A stretch of 64,000 bases of DNA from Embleya scabrispora (GCF_002024165.1 NZ_MWQN01000001.1:4009365-4073364), one strand, 5' to 3'. Positions 1 through 8,670 are shown, numbered from the stretch's first letter. Numbers and translations: made by a program. The notes: generated from the letters alone by a model not told the origin.

Positions 1-1119
1 AAGGTGGCGCCGAGCGAGTCCGGCGGGCGGCTGGACGTGGTCGGCATGGTGCTCGCCGGGGTCGGCACCTTCATGCTGGTGCACCCGCTGGTGCAGGGTC
101 GCGAACTGGGCTGGCCGCTCTGGTCGTTGATCGAGTGCGGCGCGTCGCTGCCGGTGCTCGCCGGGTTCGCGGTGTACCAGCTGCGGCGGCAGGCGTCCGG
201 TCGGACGCCGCTGATCGGGCTCGGAGTGTTCCGGCGCCGGTCGTACGCCTCGGGCGTCGGGTTCGTGATGGTGTTCTTCGGCGCGATCGTCGGCATCTCG
301 ATGGCGATCGGACTGTTCCTGCAGATGGGCCTCGGGTACACGCCGACCCGGGCGAGCCTGACCATGGGCGCGTGGGCGGTCGGCGCGTTCGTGGGGTCCG
401 GGTTCAGCGGTGTGGTGATGGGCAAGCTCGGTCGGCGCATCCTGCACATCGGGCTGACCGTGATGGCGGCGGGGACCGGCTGGCTCTACCTGGTCTTCAG
501 GCAGGCCGAGACGGGCCCGGGCAGCGGCGATCTGCTCGGTCCGCTGGCGGTGTTCGGGCTCGGGATGGGCATGATCTTCGTCCCCGTCTTCGACATCATC
601 ATGGGTGAGGTCGAGGACCACGAGGTCGGCTCGGCATCCGGTGCGCTGGAATCCCTGCAGCAACTCGGCGCCTCGCTGGGCATCGCGGTCCTGGGCACGG
701 TGTTCTTCGGGGTGATCGGCGCGCAGGCCACGCACAACTTCGACACGTCGGCGGCGCCGAGGCTGCGCGCGGAAATGAGCGTCGCGGGCGTGCCGACCGG
801 GACGCAGGACACGATCGTGGCCGGCCTGCGGGCCTGCCTGGACGACCGGGAGAACGCCACCGACCCGGACACCGTCCCGGCGAGCTGCCGCACCCTCCAG
901 GTGCCGCCGGCCGCGACCGGCGCGGTCGCCGAGGCGAGCGCGGACACCCACACCCGCTCCTCGCTCGACGCGATCCGCCGCACCACCCTGCTGGCCCTCG
1001 CCCTGACCGCGGTCGCCTTCGCCCTGGGCTTCCTCCTCCCCAAGCGGGCAAGGGAGAACCAGCCCACCGAACCCACCTCGGAAACCTCCACCGCAACCCG
1101 CGAACCGGCCCTGGTCTGA
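1..1119 (+). CDS. MFS drug exporter, DHA2 type, C-terminal part (5' end outside window)
   Basis: The reading frame is open from base 1, so the true start lies upstream; about 372 residues are visible. They contain roughly eight hydrophobic segments, a Major Facilitator core typical of the second half of 14-helix DHA2 (EmrB/QacA-like) proton antiporters, and a conserved stretch reading GSASGALESLQQLGASLGIAVLG (split here: GSASGALESLQQ then LGASLGIAVLG) that recurs in this family. A hydrophilic loop near residues 260-300 carries two cysteines, probably extracytoplasmic. The tail is Thr/Glu-rich and soluble. Family membership predicts export of hydrophobic compounds; the substrate cannot be read from sequence. 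A strong stem-loop follows the stop. Family assignment is secure, substrate unknown. Confidence 0.88.
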   Translation, partial: KVAPSESGGRLDVVGMVLAGVGTFMLVHPLVQGRELGWPLWSLIECGASLPVLAGFAVYQLRRQASGRTPLIGLGVFRRRSYASGVGFVMVFFGAIVGISMAIGLFLQMGLGYTPTRASLTMGAWAVGAFVGSGFSGVVMGKLGRRILHIGLTVMAAGTGWLYLVFRQAETGPGSGDLLGPLAVFGLGMGMIFVPVFDIIMGEVEDHEVGSASGALESLQQLGASLGIAVLGTVFFGVIGAQATHNFDTSAAPRLRAEMSVAGVPTGTQDTIVAGLRACLDDRENATDPDTVPASCRTLQVPPAATGAVAEASADTHTRSSLDAIRRTTLLALALTAVAFALGFLLPKRARENQPTEPTSETSTATREPALV

Positions 1120-1136
1120 TGCCCGTTCCCCCATCC

Positions 1137-1180
1137 CGCCGCCCGGCCCGAGCCCCGAAAGGGGCCCGCGCCGGGCGGCG
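1137..1180. terminator. Bidirectional stem-loop after the MFS gene
   Basis: Perfect 11-bp arms CGCCGCCCGGC (1137-1147) and GCCGGGCGGCG (1170-1180) enclose a second small stem CCCC-GAAA-GGGG. It lies between the stop of the MFS gene and the minus-strand coding region ending near 1196. No T-run is present, as is common for actinomycete terminators. Confidence 0.7.
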
Positions 1181-1195
1181 GCACGTCTTTCACGA

Positions 1196-1339
1196 TCACG
1201 CCTCGCGGAGCCGGGTACAGAACTCCGTCCACCGATCCACGGCTTCCGGCAGCTCCAATGCCGCGACCTCCGCGGGGGCCAGGCCCACTGTGTGGATCAA
1301 CCGCTCGGCCGGCCAGTCCGGTTCCTGGAGCGGGACTGA
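1196..1339 (-). other. Possible short or frameshifted coding remnant downstream of the small membrane protein gene
   Basis: Immediately after the stop of the membrane protein gene at 1342, the -1 shifted frame reads a protein-like segment (PDWPAERLIHTVGLAP, then AALELPEAVDRWTEFCTRL) ending with TGA at 1196-1198. It has no ATG; only TTG (1300) or GTG (1288) could start it, without a clear ribosome site. It could be a short peptide, the decayed end of a gene, or a frameshifted extension of the preceding gene. No function is suggested. Confidence 0.2.
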
Positions 1340-1341
1340 GG

Positions 1342-1818
1342 TCAGCCGGCGACCCGCGCGGCGGTCTTCGCGTTCGCGCGGTTCAGGGCGCGGATGATCA
1401 GCCACTGGTCCGTCATCGCGCCGAACGTGGCGAACAGGCCCATCACGACGCCGACGACCACGTGGCCGGTCTGCGCGGCGAGTTCGAAGCCGACCAGGTG
1501 GATCAGCAGGCGCAGGCCGAAGCGGATGGCGACCAGGGCCAGCGCGAGCATCCGGGTGTGGCTGTTGCGCATCATCGCCTTGAAGAACTTCATCCGCGCC
1601 CGCATCACCGTGAACGAGACGACGACGTTCACCACCACGAGCGGGATCAGGTACGCCCACAGCGACGGGTAGCCCTGCGCCACGTCGCAGCCGCCGACCG
1701 ACACGCCCACCATCGCGAAGTACCACGCGGGCAGGCCCTTGGGGGCCTCGACCGGGGCGGGGTCGGCGACGGTGGTGGCGGTGGTGTTCTTCGTGAAGGC
1801 GATGGTGGCGATGCTCAT
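1342..1818 (-). CDS. Small integral membrane protein of unknown function
   Basis: 158 residues from the ATG at 1818, preceded by a GGAG about nine bases upstream; a longer frame begins at 1866 but lacks a ribosome site. A soluble Thr/Ala/Pro-rich N-terminus (about 25 residues) is followed by three or four hydrophobic segments (starting near WYFAMVGVSVGG, YLIPLVVVNVVVSF, LALALVAIRFGL and VVVGVVMGLFATFG) and a short basic tail. I do not recognise the family. It is followed in another frame by the possible coding remnant at 1196-1339. Probably a cytoplasmic-membrane protein; role unknown. Confidence 0.6.
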   Translation of the reverse strand: MSIATIAFTKNTTATTVADPAPVEAPKGLPAWYFAMVGVSVGGCDVAQGYPSLWAYLIPLVVVNVVVSFTVMRARMKFFKAMMRNSHTRMLALALVAIRFGLRLLIHLVGFELAAQTGHVVVGVVMGLFATFGAMTDQWLIIRALNRANAKTAARVAG

Positions 1819-1953
1819 GGTTCCCGGCTCCCCGATTTCGGCCCGTTCCGGCCCGTTCGCTGACATGCATCAGCCTGCCGCCCCGGGGCCGGCGGACAGG
1901 ACGACCGACCGACGTACACCGCCTGTCCACCGAACGGCTGACACGGGGCCGGC

Positions 1954-2004
1954 CACGGCGCGGGCGCGGCCATCGGTCGACCCGACGGCCGCGCCCGCGC
2001 CGTG
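1954..2004. terminator. Stem-loop downstream of the oxidoreductase gene
   Basis: Perfect 18-bp inverted repeat: CACGGCGCGGGCGCGGCC at 1954-1971 and its complement at 1987-2004, with a 15-base loop. It starts four bases beyond the stop codon of the minus-strand oxidoreductase gene, the expected place for a terminator. Confidence 0.75.
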
Positions 2005-2007
2005 GGC

Positions 2008-2673
2008 TCAGTACGCCACGGTGAAGCGCTCGCCCGTGTGCTGGGGGGTTTCGATCTCGTCGAGCAGGGCCACCGCGTAGTCGGCGACCGAGATGCGGCT
2101 CACCCCGTCCGCGTCCACGACCAGGTCGTCGCGGCCGGTGCGGTAGGAGCCGGTGCGCTCGCCGGGGCCGATGTCGGCGGCGGGGGAGAGGTAGGTCCAG
2201 GTCACGTCGGTCACCGTGCGGTAGTGGTCGAGGGCCGCGCCCTGCCCGCGCATGACCTGCACCGCCAACTCGGGGATGCCCTCGGCGTCCCACACCCGGC
2301 CGCCGTCGGGGGTGCGCAGCGAGCCGGCGCCGCCGACCACGAACAGGCCGAGCGCGGGCGCCGCGTCGCCGAGCGAGCGCAGCCCCTCGGTCAGCGACTT
2401 CGCCGCGGCCACCACGAGCGCGGCGTGCGCGGCGCCGTCCACGTAGCCACCGCCGATCGCGCTCACCAGCGCGTCGTGCCCGGCCGCGACCGAGGCCGCG
2501 GACGCCGGGTCGGTCGCGTCGCCGGTGACGACCGTCAGCCGCTCGTGCTCCTCGCCGGCGAGTCGGGCCGGATCGCGCACCACCGCCGTGACGTGGTGAC
2601 CGCGCCCCAGGGCCTCGCGAAGGATGTGCACACCGATACCGCCGTTGGCGCCGAACAGGGCGATCCTGGCCAT
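2008..2673 (-). CDS. NAD(P)-binding oxidoreductase, atypical short-chain dehydrogenase
   Basis: 221 residues from the ATG at 2673. The N-terminus is a Rossmann fold with glycine motif GANGGIG at residues 7-13, followed by a basic VVRDP segment that usually favours NADPH. The rest resembles the atypical SDR / NAD(P)H-binding group that includes YwnB- and NmrA-like proteins; there is no classical YxxxK active site, so it may be a reductase of quinone-like substrates or a redox sensor. It is transcribed divergently from an HxlR regulator, an arrangement common for HxlR-controlled oxidoreductases, so regulation by that neighbour is likely. A longer frame upstream of 2673 would overlap the control region and is not favoured. 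Confidence 0.8.
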   Translation of the reverse strand: MARIALFGANGGIGVHILREALGRGHHVTAVVRDPARLAGEEHERLTVVTGDATDPASAASVAAGHDALVSAIGGGYVDGAAHAALVVAAAKSLTEGLRSLGDAAPALGLFVVGGAGSLRTPDGGRVWDAEGIPELAVQVMRGQGAALDHYRTVTDVTWTYLSPAADIGPGERTGSYRTGRDDLVVDADGVSRISVADYAVALLDEIETPQHTGERFTVAY

Positions 2674-2758
2674 GTTGAAATCCTCGTTCTTCGGAGCGGA
2701 AAAGCTACGACACCCATCCAACACCGCAGCTCGGGCCAATTGTTACTCCCGGATACCG

Positions 2759-2774
2759 AGCACCTTGAAGTGCT
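2759..2774. promoter_or_regulatory. Candidate HxlR operator in the divergent control region
   Basis: Inverted repeat AGCAC-CTTGAA-GTGCT with perfect 5-bp arms lies 11 bases before the GTG start of the HxlR gene, inside the 112-base divergent region shared with the oxidoreductase gene. Its position over the likely start region suits autoregulation. The binding protein is inferred. Confidence 0.45.
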
Positions 2775-2785
2775 ATTGTTTCCTC

Positions 2786-3172
2786 GTGGATACCAGTGAC
2801 GGGGCCGGTCTCGCGGCGAGGTTGCTGACCGACTCGCCGGACTGCCGCAGCCGGCACGTCCTGGACCGCCTCGGCTCGCGGTGGAGCGTGCTGATCATCC
2901 TCAACCTGGCGGCCGGCACCCTGCGCTTCACCGAGCTGCGCCTGCGGGTCCGGGGCATCACCCCGAAGGTGCTCACCACCAACCTGCGCGACCTCGAACG
3001 CGACGGGCTGATCCGCCGCGAGGTCTTCGCCGAGGTCCCGCCGCGTACCGAATACACGCTGACCCCCCTCGGCGAAAGCCTGATCACCACCTACCGGGCG
3101 GTCCAGGACTGGGCCGAGGCACACGTGGACGAGGTGCTCGCCAACCGGGAGTCCTACGACGGGGCCCACTGA
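2786..3172 (+). CDS. HxlR-family winged-helix transcriptional regulator
   Basis: 128 residues from a GTG at 2786; an in-frame ATG at 2624 would overlap the divergent gene and is rejected. The protein has the HxlR signature: a cysteine close before the helix-turn-helix (SPDCRSRHVLDRLGSRW), then FTELRLRVRGITPKVLTTNL and the wing LIRREVFAEVPPRTEYTLT. HxlR proteins bind as dimers and several respond to thiol stress through the N-terminal cysteine. Here the adjacent divergent oxidoreductase is the likely target. The effector is unknown. Confidence 0.88.
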   Translation: MDTSDGAGLAARLLTDSPDCRSRHVLDRLGSRWSVLIILNLAAGTLRFTELRLRVRGITPKVLTTNLRDLERDGLIRREVFAEVPPRTEYTLTPLGESLITTYRAVQDWAEAHVDEVLANRESYDGAH

Positions 3173-3277
3173 CCGCACCGGCCATCCCGGCCCCACCCGC
3201 CACACCCACCGTCGACCGCCGGCGACCGGGCGCGGGGTTGGTCGGGCGTCGATCGCACGGCGCGGGAGAATGGTTGT

Positions 3278-3796
3278 ATGACAACGCCCGTCCGGCTCTC
3301 CGCGATCGATCTCGTCACGTACACCCCCGGTCTGGCCGCGCTGCTCGTGGACGCGGTGGACGACGGGGCCGGGGTCGGCTTCCTCTCCCCGCTGCCGATC
3401 GACGCGGCCGCCGAGTGGTGGGCGACGCAGGCGGTCGAGATACGCAACAACCGGATCATCGTGTGGGCGACCTCGGATTCCGAGGGCGTCACCGGGACCA
3501 TCCAGCTCCGCTTCGCGGGCATGCCGAACAGCCGGCACCGTGCCGCGATCTCCAAGCTGCTGGTGCACCGACGCGCCAGGGGCAACGGCATCGCCCGCGA
3601 ACTCCTGTCCACCGCCGAGCAGTTCGCCGCCGCGTCCGGCCGCAGCCTGCTCACCCTGGACACCCAGACCGGCAGCGGCGCGGAACGCCTGTACAAACGC
3701 GCCGGCTGGATCGAGTCGGGCGCCATCCCGTCCTACGCGGCGGACGCCTCGGGTGTGCTGCGCTCCACCACGATCTTCCACAAGCACCTGGTCTGA
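3278..3796 (+). CDS. GNAT-family N-acetyltransferase
   Basis: 172 residues. The GNAT acetyl-CoA pyrophosphate-binding motif RRARGNGIA lies around residues 98-106, after the beta-strand segment AAISKLLVHR; the C-terminal LYKRAGW matches the usual end of the GNAT fold. The N-terminal region is longer than in minimal GNATs and resembles aminoglycoside/small-molecule acetyltransferases. The substrate is unknown. It lies 50 bases upstream of the DUF4186 gene and may be cotranscribed with it. Confidence 0.85.
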   Translation: MTTPVRLSAIDLVTYTPGLAALLVDAVDDGAGVGFLSPLPIDAAAEWWATQAVEIRNNRIIVWATSDSEGVTGTIQLRFAGMPNSRHRAAISKLLVHRRARGNGIARELLSTAEQFAAASGRSLLTLDTQTGSGAERLYKRAGWIESGAIPSYAADASGVLRSTTIFHKHLV

Positions 3797-3845
3797 GCCG
3801 GACGAGCACCCGGCCCGGGCCGGACGGGTTACCGTTGGAGGCGAT

Positions 3846-4343
3846 ATGACGACCAAGACCTCCAAGGGCGCCAGGCCCGAGCCGCTCGATGCCCGCCTGG
3901 ACGCGATCGGCAAACTTCCCTCCCGTGCCCGGTTCCACCTTCCCGGCCGGGAACGCACCGTCGCCATGACGCTGGGCGAGTCCGGCGTGCGCTGGTACGC
4001 GTACGACGTGATCGCCCGGCGCATCGGCCCCGCCAAGCCGAGCAGGGACGGCCGGCAGACCCCGTACCGGGGCCACCCGGTCTTCGTCGCGCAGCATGCC
4101 ACGGGCACCTGCTGCCGGGGCTGCCTGGAGGAAGTGCACGGCATCCCCCAGGGCCGGCCGCTCGACAAGGCCGAGTTGAACTACGCGGTCAACCTCGTCT
4201 GCGGCTGGCTCACCCGGGAGATCGGCCCGGTCGCCAAGACCCGCACGAGTCGCCCGCCGCGATCGGCGATGCCGGCCGTCCCGGAGAACCCGACCGGCGC
4301 CCCGAGGACGGGTCGCGGTCTGCGGGCGTCCAAGTCCCGCTGA
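3846..4343 (+). CDS. DUF4186 family protein
   Basis: 165 residues from ATG 3846 with a GGAG-like site seven bases upstream. The core matches DUF4186: LPSRARFHL, then YDVIARRIGPAKPSRDGRQT, GHPVFVAQHATGTCCRGCL, then HGIPQGRPL and a helical LNYAVNLVCGWL. The paired cysteines of TCCRGC together with nearby histidines could bind metal; this is inference. The last 35 residues are a basic, proline-rich tail beyond the usual domain. The family has no established function. It converges on the FN3 lipoprotein gene. Confidence 0.85.
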   Translation: MTTKTSKGARPEPLDARLDAIGKLPSRARFHLPGRERTVAMTLGESGVRWYAYDVIARRIGPAKPSRDGRQTPYRGHPVFVAQHATGTCCRGCLEEVHGIPQGRPLDKAELNYAVNLVCGWLTREIGPVAKTRTSRPPRSAMPAVPENPTGAPRTGRGLRASKSR

Positions 4344-4392
4344 GCCGAGCACCCGCCGCGCCGTACCCGCCGATGCCCGGCCCGCACGGCGC

Positions 4393-5394
4393 TCACGGCC
4401 CGCCCGGCGTCGCGGCGCCGGGCGGTGCGTCGGTGACGGTCAGGTCGGCCGAGAACTCGCCCCACGTCCCGTCGGGCAACTGGCCCCGGATCTTCAGCAC
4501 GTGCCCGACCGCCCGCTGATCGCCCAGCGGCAGGCTGTACCGCGCCGTCTCCGTCGGCGGCGCCGCGCCCCACTGGACCGTGGTCAGGAACCGCCCGTCC
4601 AGATACACCTCGTAGCTCGCGACCACCCCGTCCACGTCCGGCGGGGTCCAGGTCAGGTCGACATAGGTGCCGTCCGCCGCGGTGCGCGGGATCGCGCGCA
4701 GGTCGGTCGGCGCGGTGTTGCGACCGTTCCCGGCGCCCTGTTCGGTGACCACCGTGACGGGGCTGCTCGCCGGCGACTTGTTGTCGGCGGCGTCGCGCGC
4801 GGTGACGGTGAACACGTACTCGGTGCCCGGGCGCAATCCGGTGACCACCGCCGTGGTGCGATCCGCGGCGACGCTGTGCACCCGTACGCCGGCCTGCCAC
4901 ACGTCGTACGCGGTCACCCCCACGTCGTCCGTGGCGGCCGCCCACGTCAGCGTCGCCCCGTCCTTGCCCCGGGCCTGGCCGCGCAGGTTCCCGGGCGCGG
5001 TCGGCGGCACCCGCTCGCCCTGGACCACGGACGGCGTGGTGGCCGGCACCTGCGGGCTCGCCGCCGACACGTTCCCGGCCTTGTCCTTGGCCCGCACGGA
5101 GAACGTGTACGCGGTCCCCGGCGTCAGCCCGCCCACGTCCACCATGTGCCGCCCGCCGGTGACGTCCAGCACCTTGGCGTCGCCGCGATACACCTCGAAC
5201 ACCGCCACGCTCGGATCGGCCCGCCACATCACGTGCACCGAGACCGAACTCGACGCGAGCGCGCTCACCTCGACGGGCACCGGCGGCGGCGTGGTATCAC
5301 GCCCGTCGTCCGAACACCCGGTCACCGCCAGCGCAACGACCAAGCCGGTCAAGCCGATCCGTGCCACCCGTCGCGCCACAACGCCTCTCTCCAC
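4393..5394 (-). CDS. Lipoprotein with three fibronectin type III domains
   Basis: 333 residues. The N-terminus is a lipoprotein signal with lipobox AVTGC (cysteine at residue 27). Three fibronectin type III domains follow at roughly residues 34-120, 128-220 and 228-325; each of the first two has the late motif LTPGTAYTFSVRAKD / LRPGTEYVFTVTARD typical of FN3 and a linker starting with PP(T/V). No enzymatic domain is attached, although in actinomycetes FN3 repeats usually accompany secreted glycosidases. Likely a surface-anchored binding protein. It is divergent from the lipoprotein pair at 5627 and 6551, so all three may act at the same envelope site. Confidence 0.85.
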   Translation of the reverse strand: MERGVVARRVARIGLTGLVVALAVTGCSDDGRDTTPPPVPVEVSALASSSVSVHVMWRADPSVAVFEVYRGDAKVLDVTGGRHMVDVGGLTPGTAYTFSVRAKDKAGNVSAASPQVPATTPSVVQGERVPPTAPGNLRGQARGKDGATLTWAAATDDVGVTAYDVWQAGVRVHSVAADRTTAVVTGLRPGTEYVFTVTARDAADNKSPASSPVTVVTEQGAGNGRNTAPTDLRAIPRTAADGTYVDLTWTPPDVDGVVASYEVYLDGRFLTTVQWGAAPPTETARYSLPLGDQRAVGHVLKIRGQLPDGTWGEFSADLTVTDAPPGAATPGGP

Positions 5395-5626
5395 CGATCA
5401 CCAGAGGAGCAATTGGTCTAGACATATATGACACAGTCCCCCGCCCCGGAACAAGAGCACGGCTCCGCGCGTGGCCCCGCCGGGCCGCCGAACCCGCCGG
5501 TCGGATCCGGGGAACTCCCCGTGACTTTCCCGGGAATCGCGCAATCCCTCGGGTTCGGGTGTGGGAGTTCGCGCCACCCGCTTGAATGGACCTCGACGCT
5601 GGGGTTTCGGGAGGCGGGGGCGTTCC

Positions 5627-6475
5627 ATGGTGCGCAAGGTGGGGATGGCGACGGCCCTGATCGTGAGCGGGGTGCTCGCGGCCGGGTGTTCGGGCGGGTC
5701 GTCCAAGGGCGGGCCGTTCGGCCTCGGGGTGAGCGATTCGCCCACCGTGACCCGGAGTTCGACGCAGAACCCGGAACCGCCGCCGCCGCCCTCGCCGGAT
5801 CCGGTCACCCCGGAGCCGGTCACCACCAGTGCCACGCCGCGTCCCACCACGACCGCCCGCCCCGACGTGACGCTGACCGCCGCGCGGGCGCAGACCGTGG
5901 TCTCCGCCGTCGCGCTCGTCCCCAAGGACTGGGGCGACACCTACGTCCCCCAGGAGCAGAACTACGAACACACCGCGCTCGACCGGGTGATCACCGGCAC
6001 CGACTGCAAGCAGGCGCTCCAGGGCACCACCCCGGGGGCGCTCGCGACGATGGGGCGCTACGTGTACATCCCCGACGGCAAGCCGAGCGTGGACAACCTC
6101 AGCAAGACGCTCGCCACGTCCTCCGCGACCGTGTACTCCACCGCCGTCGCGGCCCGTACCGACATGCAGATCGGACTCGCCGACGCCCGGCGCTGCCCGA
6201 ACCAGGTGCTCGGCGGCGACGAGAAGCTGAACGGCATCCAGGTCCTGGACCTGACCGTGGAGGGCATCGACGAGGTACACGTCGCCCGCGCCCAGTGGGT
6301 CTCCGGCCACGGCGGCGCGCCGTTCCAGTACGTGTGGGTGACGGCTCGGCAGGGACAGATGGTGCTCACCGCGGCGGTCGTCGACCGGGGCGACAAGACC
6401 TTCGAGTCGGCCAAGAACCAGGCGATCGACGCGCTGGCCAAGATGATCGCCCGCACCACCGTGCACCTGCGCTGA
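5627..6475 (+). CDS. Secreted lipoprotein, paralogue of the next gene
   Basis: 282 residues from ATG 5627 with a GGGAGGCGGGGG site upstream; a longer frame from 5561 lacks one. Signal peptide with lipobox LAAGC (cysteine 21). A Pro/Thr-rich low-complexity linker (about residues 45-85) leads to a globular domain with motif ALVPKDWGDTYVPQEQNYE, a cysteine in GTDCKQAL and a second in ARRCPN. The downstream neighbour has the same order (ALAPEDWGGGFVKQSTYE, DCTQQT, DRCPT), so the two are diverged tandem duplicates. The domain loosely resembles extracellular sensor domains of actinobacterial kinases, but I cannot confirm that. Function unknown. Confidence 0.8.
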   Translation: MVRKVGMATALIVSGVLAAGCSGGSSKGGPFGLGVSDSPTVTRSSTQNPEPPPPPSPDPVTPEPVTTSATPRPTTTARPDVTLTAARAQTVVSAVALVPKDWGDTYVPQEQNYEHTALDRVITGTDCKQALQGTTPGALATMGRYVYIPDGKPSVDNLSKTLATSSATVYSTAVAARTDMQIGLADARRCPNQVLGGDEKLNGIQVLDLTVEGIDEVHVARAQWVSGHGGAPFQYVWVTARQGQMVLTAAVVDRGDKTFESAKNQAIDALAKMIARTTVHLR

Positions 6476-6550
6476 CCCGACGCGACCGCGCCGACCTCGC
6501 GCAAGCACGGTGAATATCATGTGGGTTTCCGCTCACGGGGGAGTCATCGG

Positions 6551-7372
6551 ATGAACGGCACGAGAATCCGCGCGGGAGCCGGCCCGAAACGAACGATGCT
6601 CCGCGCGATCGGCCCGCTCCTGGCCGCCCTGGTGCTCGCGGGTTGCGCCGACAGCGGCGACGGGCCGTTCGCGGTCGTTCCGAACTCGACATCCACCGAC
6701 GCGAGCCCCGTGGCCAAGGGCCCGGGCACGACCGCGTCCACCTCCGCGACCCCCCGCCCGTCCGGCACCACCGCGCCGCCGAGCCGCAGCCCCGAGCAGG
6801 CGCAGACGCTCGCCCGTTCGCTGGCGCTGGCCCCCGAGGACTGGGGCGGCGGCTTCGTCAAACAGAGCACCTACGAGTTCGCCGGCGAGACCTGGACCGA
6901 CTACGCCGCCGACTGTACGCAGCAGACCGTGCCGCTGCCGTCGAGCATCATCGGCCAGTGGGTGCGCCAGGTCCAACAGTCCGACGCAGCGCAGTCGAAC
7001 GCGCTCTCCAGCGGCAGCACCAGCGCGATCGTGCACAAGGACACGCGCGGCGCGCGCGATCAGGTCCAGAACGCGCACCAGGTCAAGGACCGCTGCCCGA
7101 CCCGCACGTACACCGACGGCACCCAGGCCAAGGACACCCCCGGCGCCCCGCAGCCCACGTTCGCCGAGGCCGACGAGGTGTTCGCCGAGGAGGGCCTGAT
7201 GTACCTGAAGTCGGGCGGCAGTCCGTACGCGTACGTCGTGGTGACCCTGCGCAAGGACACCGTGGCGATGTCCGCCTACTTCAGCGCCCCCGGCCCCGAG
7301 CACATGGCCGACGTGCGCACCCGCGCGACCCAGGCCGCGCGCCTGATGCTCGACCGCCTGCTGCGCTCCTAG
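6551..7372 (+). CDS. Secreted lipoprotein, tandem paralogue
   Basis: 273 residues from ATG 6551. Lipobox VLAGC (cysteine 32) follows a signal with a rather long n-region. A Ser/Thr/Pro-rich linker (about residues 40-85) precedes the same domain as the upstream gene, with motif LALAPEDWGGGFVKQ and cysteines in AADCTQQT and KDRCPT that may pair. The 75-base spacing and common orientation suggest an operon with 5627-6475. A role in envelope sensing or binding is possible; no catalytic motif is visible. Confidence 0.8.
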   Translation: MNGTRIRAGAGPKRTMLRAIGPLLAALVLAGCADSGDGPFAVVPNSTSTDASPVAKGPGTTASTSATPRPSGTTAPPSRSPEQAQTLARSLALAPEDWGGGFVKQSTYEFAGETWTDYAADCTQQTVPLPSSIIGQWVRQVQQSDAAQSNALSSGSTSAIVHKDTRGARDQVQNAHQVKDRCPTRTYTDGTQAKDTPGAPQPTFAEADEVFAEEGLMYLKSGGSPYAYVVVTLRKDTVAMSAYFSAPGPEHMADVRTRATQAARLMLDRLLRS

Positions 7373-7458
7373 GAGCGCCCCCGGCCCGCCGGTCGCCCGG
7401 TCCGCCGGATCGGTCGGATGCGCGCCGGAGGGCGTCGGGGCGACTAACGTTTCCGGTC

Positions 7459-8607
7459 ATGACCCAATCGCACGGCTTTGAGACCCTGGCGATCCATGCC
7501 GGGCAGGAACCCGACCCGCTGACCGGGGCCGTGGTTCCGCCGATCTACCAGGTGTCCACCTACAAGCAGGACGGCGTCGGCGGGCTGCGCGGCGGCTACG
7601 AGTACAGCCGCTCCGGCAACCCGACCCGCACCGCGCTCGAAGAGTGCGTCGCGGCCCTGGAGGACGGCACCAGGGCGCTGACCTTCGCCTCCGGACTGGC
7701 CGCCGAGGACTGCCTGCTGCGCGCCCTGTGCGCGCCGGGCGACCACGCGGTGATCCCGGACGACGCCTACGGCGGCACCTTCCGACTGTTCGCGAAGGTG
7801 GCCTCGCGCTGGGGGATCGAGTACACCCCCGCGCATGCCGGCGACCTCGACGCGGTACGGGCCGCCATCCGGCCCGGCGTCACGAAGATCGTCTGGTGCG
7901 AGACGCCGAGCAACCCGCTGCTGGGCGTCGCCGACATCGCCGCCCTCGCGGCCGTCGCGCACGACGCGGGCGCGCTGTTCGTGGTCGACAACACCTTCGC
8001 CTCGCCCTACCTCCAGCAGCCGCTGACCCTGGGCGCGGACATTGTGGTGCACTCCACGACGAAGTACATGGGCGGCCACTCCGACGTGATCGGCGGCGCG
8101 CTCGTGGTCAAGGACGCCGGTCTGGCCGCCGAGTTGGCGTTCCACCAGAACGCGATGGGCGCCGTGCCCGCGCCGTTCGACGCGTGGCTGACGCTGCGCG
8201 GGCTCAAGACGCTGGGCGTGCGGATGGACCGGCACTGCGCCAACGCGGAGCGGGTCGTGGACCTGCTCTCGCGGCACCCGCGCGTGGCCGAGGTGATGTA
8301 TCCCGGGCTGCCGGGACACCCGGGCCACGATGTCGCGGTCAAGCAGATGAAGGCGTTCGGCGGCATGGTGTCGTTCCGGGTGACCGGTGGCGAGGAGGCC
8401 GCCGTTCAGGTGTGCAACCGGGCCGAACTCTTCACCCTGGGCGAATCCCTCGGCGGCGTCGAGTCGCTGATCGAGCACCCGGGCCGGATGACGCACGCCT
8501 CGGCGGCGGGCTCGCCGCTGGAGGTCCCGGGCGACCTGGTGCGGTTGTCGGTGGGCATCGAATCCGCCGACGACCTGCTGGCCGACCTGGAACGCGCCCT
8601 CGGCTGA
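7459..8607 (+). CDS. metB: Cystathionine gamma-synthase
   Basis: 382 residues from ATG 7459; a long upstream frame is read-through of another gene and is rejected. PLP-dependent trans-sulfuration enzyme of fold type I. The YEYSRSGNPTR substrate/phosphate motif lies near residue 54, and the Schiff-base lysine is in HSTTKYMGGHSD (Lys202). The closing SVGIES motif is present. It condenses O-activated homoserine with cysteine to cystathionine (methionine branch), though close homologues act as gamma-lyase or gamma-synthase and the two cannot be separated safely by eye. Length is normal. A strong terminator follows, so it appears monocistronic. Confidence 0.9.
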   Translation: MTQSHGFETLAIHAGQEPDPLTGAVVPPIYQVSTYKQDGVGGLRGGYEYSRSGNPTRTALEECVAALEDGTRALTFASGLAAEDCLLRALCAPGDHAVIPDDAYGGTFRLFAKVASRWGIEYTPAHAGDLDAVRAAIRPGVTKIVWCETPSNPLLGVADIAALAAVAHDAGALFVVDNTFASPYLQQPLTLGADIVVHSTTKYMGGHSDVIGGALVVKDAGLAAELAFHQNAMGAVPAPFDAWLTLRGLKTLGVRMDRHCANAERVVDLLSRHPRVAEVMYPGLPGHPGHDVAVKQMKAFGGMVSFRVTGGEEAAVQVCNRAELFTLGESLGGVESLIEHPGRMTHASAAGSPLEVPGDLVRLSVGIESADDLLADLERALG

Positions 8608-8620
8608 GGTCCGGTTCTCC

Positions 8621-8670
8621 GGAGCCGCGAGCGCCGGGGGGCGGTCGGCCCACCCGGCGCTCGCGGCTCC
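8621..8670. terminator. Strong stem-loop after metB
   Basis: Perfect 18-bp arms GGAGCCGCGAGCGCCGGG (8621-8638) and its complement (8653-8670) with a 14-base loop, between the convergent metB and minus-strand membrane protein genes; probably bidirectional. Confidence 0.8.
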
